A stretch of DNA of 36,518 nt from Parafilimonas sp. (GCA_025927795.1 JAICKT010000002.1:1-36518), one strand, 5' to 3'; positions 26,421 to 34,337 are shown, counted from the first letter of the stretch. Notes: generated from the sequence alone by a model not told the origin. Translations and numbers: made by a program.

Positions 26421-26494
26421 AATATATGCCTTTGGATTTTTTGAGCGTATAAATTTAGTGCGTCGGCTTGTGAATAACTATTTCTTTTAATTCT

Positions 26495-27264
26495 TTATTT
26501 GTAAAGATTGAAAAATTGGGTAAGCTCGTTAATATGGTCTGTATTGATAAAATCAACCTTTAAACGCATAAAAGTTTGCCAGCTGTTTTGGTTATCAGGA
26601 GCATCCCAAAAACGAACTTTCTTTTTTAAATGATGTGCTTTTATAATCGCCGCAGCTAAAGTTTGCCAGTCTTTTTCCGGAATGGAATCTTCACCGTTCC
26701 ATGATGAATAATATTTAAAATCATCACTCAGCATATTTATTTTTGAAAGCGCTGGTGCAGAATAATTTTTGCTTAAAATACCATCAAAATAAATATACGA
26801 AGGATACGAAATAAATTTTTCAGATGCTGGTCTATTACCGCTTATTGTAATTTTTATTTTGCTGCATTTAATTAACGAAGGATAATTCTTGCATACTTCA
26901 ATAAGCTTATCTAAAGTTCTTATTGAATCAGTTTTTATATCAATCAACAATTGCAGTTCTTTATTCTTATCAGCATAAGGGAAACCATTGTTCTTTTCTA
27001 TAACTGTTTTTAAAGGTTCTAAATATAAAGATTGTAAAGTGCGATTATTATTGAGTTCTTTTTTTGTATGCGCCACAAGCAGTTTGTTATCGAATAAAAA
27101 TATATCTGCTTCTATTGAACCAAAACCATTTCCCCATGCATCATAAAAAGGGTTTGCCTGTTCATAATCATTATGTGAGTGCGCGTTGGCAGTTGTATTT
27201 TTTTTGGTTGTGCGCAAACGTGAAAGGTGTTTATTAAAAAGAATAAGAACAATACATTTTTCAT
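26495..27264 (-). CDS. Secreted PLC-like phosphodiesterase; signal peptide out of frame at an A8 run
   Basis: The 26495-27217 frame encodes a PLC/GDPD-type TIM-barrel phosphodiesterase: AHSHNDYEQANPFYDAWGNG, SIEADIFLFDNKLLVAHTKK, LQLLIDIKTD and the late strand KKVRFWDAPDN. These are the metal- and catalysis-linked segments of the family. Its only in-frame start is a TTG at 27217 with no signal sequence. In another frame, an ATG at 27264 encodes an excellent signal peptide (MKNVLFLFFLINTFHVCAQP), which runs into a homopolymer of eight A (plus-strand T8, 27198-27205). A ninth A would join the two frames as AQPKKNTTANAHSHNDY. So the gene is a 9-to-8 deletion, a length-variable or slippage-dependent gene, or a sequencing error. 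The start from 27264 is the one I consider ancestral. Confidence 0.7.
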
Positions 27265-27350
27265 ACTAAGTATTACAGGAATGAAATCAGTTTAAACTAA
27301 AGTAATCATTTCACTGATTTATGTGAGCGTTAAATTATTTAAATAAAAAA

Positions 27351-27392
27351 GGATGTGTAGAAACACATCCCGCTTACTTGTATTATTACTTA
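27351..27392 (-). terminator. Terminator hairpin with upstream TAAGTAATAATACAAG box
   Basis: On the minus strand a perfect 8-base stem (GGATGTGT/ACACATCC, loop TTCT; plus-strand 27351-27370) is followed by TTTTTTATTT, an intrinsic terminator for the cluster ending with the DoxX-like gene at 27436. Just before the hairpin, the minus strand has TAAGTAATAATACAAG (plus-strand 27377-27392), the same box found in the repeat units at 29620-30017. Confidence 0.8.
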
Positions 27393-27435
27393 AAACTTAA
27401 ATTTTATTTTGGCTTTAGCGATTCAAATTATTTAA

Positions 27436-28254
27436 CTAAAAAACAGATGTCTGATGAAACCTTTTATCAGCAAGTAAAATCTGCTTATTAATATTTAATT
27501 CACGTGTAACAAACCATAAAGCCAGAATAGTTCCATAGCTTCCACCACGTTCAATCCATTCAACCAATTCCCAATGCGGATAGAATAATTCGCTTGCAGC
27601 TTTCCAGATAAAAAGTAAAAAAATCACAGGTCGCAACGGCCGTATTAAAACAGAAAGTGCAGCAAAAATTTCAAGCGCACCAATAACATGTGCAACATTT
27701 GACGTGTTTGAAAAACCAAGTAATTTATATTGGTCAAGCAAAGTCTTTTTTTCAATAAGATTTAATATGCCATGACCTATGAATAAAAGAAACACAACAA
27801 TTCTTAAACACAATGCTACTCTTGCAATTATTTTTTGATCAACCTGACCAGGCATTCTCACCAGCTTAAACCAAGTTTGTTTATTTAATGGCAATGATGT
27901 GGTAAGCAACAGCAGTGCAAGTGGTGCACCATAATTGCCTCCGCGTTCAATAAATTCTGCAAACGGTTCTCCTGATAATGGTCGCAACAATGCAGTCATT
28001 AATCCCCACACAACTAACCATGCTAATATTATTCTTGTTGGGTAAAATAAAAGTGATAACCCCATGCAAATATCAACTACACCTGCATAAGGCATAAGTG
28101 TATATGCAGCATCATGCCCAACCCCAAATACCGCAAAATAGTTCGTCCATATTTCTTTCGTAATAAGACCAAATGCACCGTGACCAATAAAACACATAGC
28201 ACTTGCAACACGCAGGGTATAATAAATATCTTTTGATTGATTTAATTGTACCAT
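27436..28254 (-). CDS. Internally duplicated DoxX-like membrane protein (272 aa)
   Basis: A membrane protein of two homologous halves of about 125 residues, each with four hydrophobic segments. First half: MCFIGHGAFGLITKEIWTNY, YAGVVDICMGLSLLFYPTR, WLVVWGLMTALLRPL and FIERGGNYGAPLALLLL. Second half: LLFIGHGILNLIEKKTLLDQ, IGALEIFAALSVLIRPLRP, LLFIWKAASELFYP and WIERGGSYGTILALWFV. The shared FIGHG at the start and IERGGxYG before the last helix show the duplication clearly. It is most like the DoxX/SURF4-type superfamily, but the GHG and ERGG motifs do not let me name a reaction. It starts six bases after the haloperoxidase-like gene ends, so it is in that operon and is the last gene before the terminator at 27351. 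Confidence 0.75.
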   Translation of the reverse strand: MVQLNQSKDIYYTLRVASAMCFIGHGAFGLITKEIWTNYFAVFGVGHDAAYTLMPYAGVVDICMGLSLLFYPTRIILAWLVVWGLMTALLRPLSGEPFAEFIERGGNYGAPLALLLLTTSLPLNKQTWFKLVRMPGQVDQKIIARVALCLRIVVFLLFIGHGILNLIEKKTLLDQYKLLGFSNTSNVAHVIGALEIFAALSVLIRPLRPVIFLLFIWKAASELFYPHWELVEWIERGGSYGTILALWFVTRELNINKQILLADKRFHQTSVF

Positions 28255-28259
28255 GACTT

Positions 28260-29600
28260 TTATTTTATGCTTGACACTTCTTTTTTTGTTGACATTAATT
28301 TATCCATTACAAGGTCGCCGATTTTAATGCCCTGGTCTCTGCCTTCAACAATGGCTTTATAATAATGTATGCCTCCATAAAACCTGCTTAAAGAAACATC
28401 CCACGAACATTGGTTTAGTGATGTAAATTTTCTGTCTGCAAAGCCCCAATCTCTTTCTGAAGAATCAGTAAACGAAATTTTGTCTCCATATACTTTTGTA
28501 AGAAATTCAGCAGCCGCAGAAGAAATTACAGAGTGCCCGCTGATGTATTCAGGAAATGGCGGCGTTTGCAAAAATGGTTTCCAATTCGGGTCAATATATA
28601 AATTAATATAAGTTTCCGGGCGTATCATATCATAATAATATTTGTAATACCAGCATGCAATAAACGCATCAAACATACCTATTGAGGAACCTGTATAATT
28701 AAATACTGTTTGATACCAGTCTGCATTTTTATCCATGCTGATGGTGCCAATAATTTCCATCCAGTGTCCCGGCGGTGTCATAGCTTTTGTTGCAAACATT
28801 ACATGCCCTTCCTGGTGCATTTTAAATGAATTGCAATCCCAAAAATTTGATTGCCATTTTTGTGCATCGGTTAAAGCGTTCACAGTATCATAAACCTGTT
28901 TAGCCATTTTATAAAATTCACTTGTTGAATCTTTACTAAATGGCGGCGGCGGATTTATAGAAAAAACATTTGCCGAATCAAGTGTAAGCGTACGAATGGT
29001 TTGCCACTTTGGTTCAACAGCATCAAAATAACCCGGCGGTGTGGGCAACCAATGTCCATCCAAACCCGTAACTGTAAATTTTGAGCCGCGTGTTTTTCCA
29101 TAATTATCTTTTTTGCTCCATGAAAGAACTGAATCTGCCACGCGATTACCATAGTTCACAGAACTGTCAAACATTTCCTTCGTCATGTTTGTTTCTTTAG
29201 CAAGATTTTTTACTGAATCAATTAATGCATCCATTCTTGCTTCGGAAAAAGTAAGCGCTTTACCCACTTTCATCATAGCAATAACAGATGCAAAAGGGAA
29301 ATCAACTTTGTCTGGTTTTGCAGGTGAAGGAATATTTTTTAAATCTTTTATTTCTCTTTCAAGCGAAGCATAATGTTTTCCTTCTTTTGAAAGTGTTTCA
29401 TACGCCGCAAGATTTGCATACGCAAAAATGCGCGAAGCAACAGGTGGATTGAAGATGTCATAAATAACAACATAGTTTAACTCATGCATTGTTTTGCAAT
29501 ACAAATCAGGATTGTGCATTACTGTTTTATAATCCTTTTTATTGCATGAAGAAATTGCAGCAGTGCAAAAGATCAAACCAAAAACAACAACTTTTTTCAT
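28260..29600 (-). CDS. Vanadium-dependent haloperoxidase / PAP2-type lipoprotein 1
   Basis: A 446-residue exported lipoprotein (MKKVVVFGLIFCTAAISS then Cys19) of the vanadium haloperoxidase/acid phosphatase superfamily. All three active-site motifs are intact: KX6RP at K320-R327-P328 (YYKYYYDMIRPE), the PSGH region as PEYISGHS with S354-G355-H356, and SRX5H at S405-R406...H412 (SLSRFYGGIHYY). The N-terminal half holds the companion helical bundle. Whether it uses vanadate with peroxide to oxidise halides, or is a phosphatase, cannot be decided from the motifs alone. It is anchored in the envelope, six bases upstream of the duplicated DoxX-like gene, and separated from the preceding barrel gene by the repeat array at 29620-30017. 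Confidence 0.9.
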   Translation of the reverse strand: MKKVVVFGLIFCTAAISSCNKKDYKTVMHNPDLYCKTMHELNYVVIYDIFNPPVASRIFAYANLAAYETLSKEGKHYASLEREIKDLKNIPSPAKPDKVDFPFASVIAMMKVGKALTFSEARMDALIDSVKNLAKETNMTKEMFDSSVNYGNRVADSVLSWSKKDNYGKTRGSKFTVTGLDGHWLPTPPGYFDAVEPKWQTIRTLTLDSANVFSINPPPPFSKDSTSEFYKMAKQVYDTVNALTDAQKWQSNFWDCNSFKMHQEGHVMFATKAMTPPGHWMEIIGTISMDKNADWYQTVFNYTGSSIGMFDAFIACWYYKYYYDMIRPETYINLYIDPNWKPFLQTPPFPEYISGHSVISSAAAEFLTKVYGDKISFTDSSERDWGFADRKFTSLNQCSWDVSLSRFYGGIHYYKAIVEGRDQGIKIGDLVMDKLMSTKKEVSSIK

Positions 29601-30020
29601 TTCAATATTTCAATTTCCATTTTAAAAAATACCTCGTTAAGAATAACAAGGTCTCATTTGCTATTGATTAAAATTTTTTATACAAATTGATTTTTTAATT
29701 TCACTTAAGTTTTCATTTTTAAAAAAACCTCGCTAAGAATAACAAGTCCCAATGCTTGTATTATTACTTAAAAATTTTATTTAATTAAATTTTGTTTCAT
29801 CGTTACCATTTTATTCAACACAATATTTCAAGTTTTTTTAAAAATTACCCCGCTAAGAATAACGGCGTGTATTACTTATTAGTGAGACAAAAACTTTTAT
29901 ATTTTATGTTAGAATTCAAAACAATGCTTTCATTATTATGAATTTATTTTCTTTTAGAAATACCTCGCCAGGACTAACAAGGTCTGTGCTTGTATTATTA
30001 CTTATAGAAATTTTTAATGA
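29601..30020 (-). repeat. Array of four degenerate terminator-like repeats filling a 420-base spacer
   Basis: Four units at about 29620-29679, 29716-29779, 29833-29900 and 29952-30017 (core starts 29631, 29727, 29847, 29962). On the minus strand each reads: an A/T-rich lead, a box close to TAAGTAATAATACAAG, then ACCTTG-TTATTCTTAG-CGAGGT or a variant, then a T-run. The 6-base stem is kept in units 1 and 4, and unit 3 changes both sides (ACGCCG/CGGGGT). Unit 1 has the most degenerate box. No open frame is present. The array begins at the stop codon of the barrel gene and ends 20 bases before the start of haloperoxidase-like gene 1. Confidence 0.75.
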
Positions 30021-31106
30021 TTAAAATTTAATTACAAAACCAACATTAATTACATAATCTGCAAACGCAGCATCGCCTTGTGTGTACATACCTGTTAATG
30101 CTGTTTTATTTTTATCAGGAACACTTTGCGTGCGATTTCTTACCAATGCGACAGGCACATAAGCATAAGCGCTGAATCTTTTTAAACTATAAGAAATGCC
30201 TTGTTCTTCTGAAATAATATAACCTGGCCTTCTAAAGCCCTGACTGCCGCCAATTAAATCGTGCACAGGCAAACATTCGTCACGTATTCCTGCAGAAAAC
30301 ATCCACTTATTTAAATCAAAGTTTACACCTGCACGAATAAGATATTGATCAGGCACGCTCATTACGTCACTTCCAATTTCAACGGTTTGTGTACTGGGTA
30401 TGCCACCACGAGAAGTAGAAACACCATTTTGTTCTCTTGGATTTACGAGATAATAAAAGTTTCCATACAAGCCTACATGATGAGAAAAATTGTAGAACGT
30501 ATTTGCTTCAACGGTAAAGCCTGTGCCGCCATCACCTAATTGTATTGATTGATCAACAGGTCCCACAATCGTTGTTGAATCATTGATGTGAAATCTATCC
30601 TGGTATTTATAATCGCCGGTTGGAAATTTAATTCCTAATCCAAGTTGTAAATTAAAATGCTCAGATTTCTCAGGATCAAACATCCAGCGATAAGCGCTAA
30701 ACCGAATATCACCTACACCAAAAGAATGTGTGCTGTAACGATGAACTTTGTCGTGCTCATATAAAGACGAGCGAGAGTTATCAAGAATAGGAACATCAAC
30801 CAATAAACTCCAGCGCTGATTCAATTCATGTGTTACTGTAATATCAATAGTAGTGGAATGATTGATAACATTGGAACCCGCTTTTATTCTTTCTTCTTGT
30901 TCCTCTTTTCCAATAAAATGTTTATACGATCTGTAAAAGCGATAATTAATTCCTAACTGCCATTTGCTTGCAGTTGAAATGGAATCAGGCATGCGCAGCG
31001 AGCATGTTGCACCAGTACTGCGGATAGCTACACAACCTTGTGAATAAATTTTATTATTGATAATAATTGTTGAAAGAAAACTTAGAATAAAAAATAATTT
31101 TTTCAT
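30021..31106 (-). CDS. Outer-membrane beta-barrel protein 1 (361 aa)
   Basis: An exported outer-membrane barrel, not assigned to a named family. The signal peptide is MKKLFFILSFLSTIIINNKI followed by YSQ, and the mature start QGCVAIRSTGATCSL has two cysteines ten residues apart. The rest is a chain of amphipathic strands with alternating residues and short turns: KWQLGINYRFYRS, STTIDITVTHELN, WSLLVDVPIL, FNLQLGLGIKFPTGDY, HHVGLYGNFYYLVNP, QYLIRAGVNFDLNKWMFSAG and RFSAYAYVPVALV. It ends in the outer-membrane C-terminal pattern with a final Phe (YVINVGFVIKF). It lies 21 bases downstream of haloperoxidase-like gene 2. A role as a channel or surface partner of the lipoproteins is inferred from position only. 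Confidence 0.8.
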   Translation of the reverse strand: MKKLFFILSFLSTIIINNKIYSQGCVAIRSTGATCSLRMPDSISTASKWQLGINYRFYRSYKHFIGKEEQEERIKAGSNVINHSTTIDITVTHELNQRWSLLVDVPILDNSRSSLYEHDKVHRYSTHSFGVGDIRFSAYRWMFDPEKSEHFNLQLGLGIKFPTGDYKYQDRFHINDSTTIVGPVDQSIQLGDGGTGFTVEANTFYNFSHHVGLYGNFYYLVNPREQNGVSTSRGGIPSTQTVEIGSDVMSVPDQYLIRAGVNFDLNKWMFSAGIRDECLPVHDLIGGSQGFRRPGYIISEEQGISYSLKRFSAYAYVPVALVRNRTQSVPDKNKTALTGMYTQGDAAFADYVINVGFVIKF

Positions 31107-31127
31107 GTTTAATAGTTTAAATTTTAA

Positions 31128-32675
31128 TTATTCTGCACCATCGTGTTCAGCTCTCAGCACTGCATAATTCCCAACCCTTTTACCTGCAACCATACCTGAA
31201 TCGCAATCCATTTGTGTATGAATCCCTGCAATAAACCTTGATTTTGCTGCTTCCGCAGACAAGGCTTCGTATTTAGCAGCATTGGCTGGTATAATATGAT
31301 CTAAAATGGTTGAAGCAGCTTCACTAAATGTTGAATGCCCAGATATATATGACGGAAAATTTGGGATACCGGTTAATGTTTTAATTTCAGGCATCATTTG
31401 CGTTGGACGCGGATTGAAATAAAAATATTTCGTGTTCCAACATACAATAGCTGCATCCATCTGACCCATATTTAATAAAGCCATATTCCGTGCCCAAAGC
31501 ACTTCACTATAATCTTGTTTGATGAAATCTTCTGCAGCAATTGCATTCCAGTGCCCTGTTGGTGTGTACGTGCCAGCACCATCAGCCCAAAACTGTACAA
31601 TTCTTTCCTGCTCTCTTGTTGGATTTTTTATTTGAACATAAGCAGCTTTATTTTGTTCTTCAAACTCACCACTTTTTGTGGAGTAAGGATAACCGGGACG
31701 AATTTTTGTTACCGTTATTGAATCAAATAAAAATGGCAACACATTACCATATAATGGCAGCATCGGCGGACGCTTTGGTGTTTCTAAACTAAACCATGGT
31801 GTTTCGCCGCGGGCTGTTGTGTTTGTTACAAACGCGCTCCATATATCAGGATTACCGCCAGCAGTACCCGCATGGTCTGTCTTTGCACGCGCAGTAAACA
31901 GCGCAGCAATTTGTCTTCCCAATGCTTCACCTGCATTTATATCAGTACGTGTTGCGGTGCCACTTTGTATGGCTGCTAATTCTTCGTCTTCTACTTTCTG
32001 CTGAATGTTTGCTACTTCAGTAGGAAACATCAGTTTAGTTATTTCAGAAGTTACACCTGCAAGCACAGCAGCTTCTGATGGATAAGAAGGCAAATCATTT
32101 TTTCCATTCATTGCATTAACACTTGCATCAACTGTGTATGGTGCTGGCTGATTATATAGTTTTTTATAGTACCAGCATGCAACAAGTGCATCATACTGTG
32201 CAGCGCTTATATAAGCAAATGCTCTTGCAGCAAATGGCGGATTTGAAAACGGGAATTGCGGATAGTTAAATGGATTTACAGAATTTGGAGCAGGGTATGT
32301 TCCATCTTCATTTTGATAAGGAGGAAGATTATGTTTTGCCACCATCTCACGAATAATTTCATTCCATCTTAAAACACCGCCGGCACCCCAATAACGAATA
32401 TTATTTATTGCATCATCGCTTAAATTTTCCTGGTAGCCTTTAATTTCATTCAGGTCTCCAATATATGCAGGTGTATTAGTTGCAGGTGGTGCAGCTACTG
32501 CAATTGCATCGGGACTCGCAAGCAAAACTGTTTTCCATGATCCTGCATTCAAATCTTGTGAAGCAGGATTAAGTGCAGGCAAATTATCTGTTCTTCCATG
32601 TACTTCTTTATTACATGAAAAATAAATTACAGAACTAAGTGCAGCAAATATTGAAAGTGATATTATTTTTTTCAT
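31128..32675 (-). CDS. Vanadium-dependent haloperoxidase / PAP2-type lipoprotein 2
   Basis: A 515-residue exported lipoprotein (MKKIISLSIFAALSSVIYFS then Cys21) with the complete vanadium haloperoxidase/acid phosphatase signature: KX6RP at K416-R423-P424 (NTKYFYFNPRPT), PSYISGHS with S445-G446-H447, and SRX5H at S479-R480...H486 (KSRFIAGIHTQMD). The N-terminal half includes AYISAAQYDALVACWYYKK (about 154-172), which resembles DAAIVCWNTKYFYF just before the catalytic motif (about 407-420), a trace of the ancient two-bundle duplication. It is not a close copy of protein 1, since the two are aligned only around the motifs. It is preceded by barrel gene 2 and followed by barrel gene 1, with spacers of 24 and 21 bases, so the three genes form an operon. 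Confidence 0.9.
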   Translation of the reverse strand: MKKIISLSIFAALSSVIYFSCNKEVHGRTDNLPALNPASQDLNAGSWKTVLLASPDAIAVAAPPATNTPAYIGDLNEIKGYQENLSDDAINNIRYWGAGGVLRWNEIIREMVAKHNLPPYQNEDGTYPAPNSVNPFNYPQFPFSNPPFAARAFAYISAAQYDALVACWYYKKLYNQPAPYTVDASVNAMNGKNDLPSYPSEAAVLAGVTSEITKLMFPTEVANIQQKVEDEELAAIQSGTATRTDINAGEALGRQIAALFTARAKTDHAGTAGGNPDIWSAFVTNTTARGETPWFSLETPKRPPMLPLYGNVLPFLFDSITVTKIRPGYPYSTKSGEFEEQNKAAYVQIKNPTREQERIVQFWADGAGTYTPTGHWNAIAAEDFIKQDYSEVLWARNMALLNMGQMDAAIVCWNTKYFYFNPRPTQMMPEIKTLTGIPNFPSYISGHSTFSEAASTILDHIIPANAAKYEALSAEAAKSRFIAGIHTQMDCDSGMVAGKRVGNYAVLRAEHDGAE

Positions 32676-32699
32676 TTTATTTTTTATTAGCTGGGTTAA

Positions 32700-33662
32700 T
32701 TATAAGCGGCACAGTTTACAGGTATGCGGCGTAGTAATTTTTTTATGTGATAACGGAAAAATGTAAAACACTGAAGCATTATATTCTGTTGCCTGACCAA
32801 CATTCCTGCCTTTAAGCACATAACTGCCGCCGGCTTCCAGCGATAAGGCAGGCAATTTTTTAGGTACATATTTTATATGCACACCGCCAATGCTTGCATT
32901 CATGCGGTTGCTTGGAAAAGGCATATCGTTTCTGCGAATGTCAAAACCACCCAACGTTCTGTTTTGTTCAAAAAATACTTCTGTTATCCAACGAAAGCTT
33001 CTAAAGCCTGTTCTCGCATTAAATTCAGCCATGTCAGGCATATCAACCTTATTGGTTATATGCATCTCTGTAGTGTAATAAGAGGTACGGTCAATTTTAA
33101 TATTACTTCTGTACTGGTACGTTCCCGACGCAGTTACAAAAAATCCGCGGTGCTGATAATCTAACATTAATCTTCCTGAAAGATTTCTGCTATGCAAACC
33201 CAATGTAAGTGGTAAATAATCTGCCTGGTAATTAGTGAGTGGCGCAGAATATCCTGCCAAACCATAAATAGAAAAAACAGAATTCTTACCTAATTTTTTT
33301 TCTAGGGGCATCCATTTAAGCCATAAAGAAAGGTCTTGTATGCCGCGTGAATTATGCAGTGTTCCTGCAGATGCTTTTGTGCTGATGTAAGGAGCGCCAA
33401 ACAAAAAGTTTAACCTGTCTGTAATTCCGTAAACGCCCATGATACTATACATGTTTGTTGATACCGTACCAAGATTTTGATTGTTTCTTTTCAGGGTTCC
33501 TTCCCAATAATTTTTCCAACTGCTGTGACTGTACATTGGACCTACGCAAAGGTTATGTTGTCCCATCATAATCGCGTCAATATCTGTTTGTGCATGTGCA
33601 GCTAACTGAAATAAAACAAGTACTAACAACGTAAATACATTACGCTTAATAATTGGTTGCAT
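32700..33662 (-). CDS. Outer-membrane beta-barrel protein 2 (320 aa)
   Basis: An exported barrel-type protein, unrelated in obvious sequence to barrel 1. The start is the ATG at 33662, giving MQPIIKRNVFTLLVLVLFQL and a signal peptide ending in AAHAQ; the longer open frame upstream runs through low-complexity spacer DNA. After DIDAIMMGQHNLCVGPMYSH come alternating strands: NMYSIMGVYGITDRLNFLFG, LSLWLKWMPL, FSIYGLAGYSAPL, GRLMLDYQHRGFFVTASGTY, FRWITEVFFEQN, SIGGVHIKYV, LSLEAGGSYVL and ASVFYIFPLS. The protein ends TPHTCKLCRL, a CxxC-containing tail unusual for a barrel, which normally ends in an aromatic. It begins the barrel-haloperoxidase series and lies 24 bases before haloperoxidase-like gene 2. 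Confidence 0.75.
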   Translation of the reverse strand: MQPIIKRNVFTLLVLVLFQLAAHAQTDIDAIMMGQHNLCVGPMYSHSSWKNYWEGTLKRNNQNLGTVSTNMYSIMGVYGITDRLNFLFGAPYISTKASAGTLHNSRGIQDLSLWLKWMPLEKKLGKNSVFSIYGLAGYSAPLTNYQADYLPLTLGLHSRNLSGRLMLDYQHRGFFVTASGTYQYRSNIKIDRTSYYTTEMHITNKVDMPDMAEFNARTGFRSFRWITEVFFEQNRTLGGFDIRRNDMPFPSNRMNASIGGVHIKYVPKKLPALSLEAGGSYVLKGRNVGQATEYNASVFYIFPLSHKKITTPHTCKLCRL

Positions 33663-33665
33663 GTG

Positions 33666-33725
33666 TAATAATAAACTGAGTGATGAATAATTAATAATGA
33701 GTAATAAGTAATAAATAATTAATAG
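33666..33725. repeat. Low-complexity AT repeat (TAATAA/GATGAATAATTAATAATGAG type)
   Basis: The spacer immediately upstream of barrel gene 2 consists largely of repeated AATAATTAATAATGAGTAAT-like units. It resembles the repeats at 14003-14083 in composition. No function is evident. Confidence 0.5.
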
Positions 33726-33785
33726 ATGCACTTTATAGCAGCATCAGAATTCAGCATGAGTATGCTTATGCTAATAAGTGAATAA

Positions 33786-34337
33786 CTAAGCCTTAGGAGG
33801 TTGCTCGGGGATAAGAGTGTCGCCGCTTTGAAGATGCGCGAAATAATTATCTGTGTAAGTGTTTACAATACTATTTACAGCAAAAGCACTTGCAGCATTT
33901 TCTGTTTTAATATAATCGCTGATAGAAAATTTTACTGCATGATTATTTTCGCCGGAATTTTTAGAGGTATTATTCTGCAGGTCGTTTTGCGTTTTAAAAA
34001 AATCGTTTTTTGCCGTTTGCAAATTCATTTTCTTTTCATCAGGCAAACACATTAATATCAACTCGCCATTAAAAACTTTTTCTTTTACGTAATGATAAAT
34101 TTTTCCATTTAATGTTACCTCGCCATCTGTTCTTTTAAAATCATTCCAGTTTGTAAGATACGGAATTGAAAGCGGCACTTTAACTGTAATTAAATTAGAT
34201 TCATCATAATCAGACTTATCAATCTTTGAAATCAATTGTTTATTTGCTTTCTGCTGCAATGCATCAAACAAAAACCTGTAACCTATAAAATTGAACAGGA
34301 GAAGAATGAGTAACGATATGGCTGCTATTTTTTTCAA
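33786..34337 (-). CDS. Membrane-anchored protein of unknown function (183 aa)
   Basis: Not recognised as a named family. An N-terminal uncleaved anchor or signal (KKIAAISLLILLLFNFIGYR, about residues 2-21) is followed by a soluble domain of about 160 residues. It contains a helix with many Lys and Asp (LQQKANKQLISKIDKSDYDE), a beta-rich segment (LITVKVPLSIPYLTNWNDF, GEVTLNGKIYHYVKEKVFNG, ELILMCLPDEKKMNL) and a Thr/Asn-rich linker (QNDLQNNTSKNSGENN). It lies upstream of barrel gene 2 on the same strand with 123 bases between, so it may head the haloperoxidase cluster. Its soluble domain probably faces the periplasm. Function unknown. Confidence 0.65.
   Translation of the reverse strand: MKKIAAISLLILLLFNFIGYRFLFDALQQKANKQLISKIDKSDYDESNLITVKVPLSIPYLTNWNDFKRTDGEVTLNGKIYHYVKEKVFNGELILMCLPDEKKMNLQTAKNDFFKTQNDLQNNTSKNSGENNHAVKFSISDYIKTENAASAFAVNSIVNTYTDNYFAHLQSGDTLIPEQPPKA

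Noticed and set aside
29601..30020. CRISPR array
   Set aside because: The repeats are degenerate, spacing varies from 96 to 120 bases, the intervals are A/T-rich and themselves partly similar, and there is no cas gene.
29601..30020. Integron attC sites, suggested by GTTA and TAAC ends in the core
   Set aside because: The R' consensus GTTRRRY is not met (GTTATTC, GTTAGTC), no cassettes lie between the units and no integrase is present.
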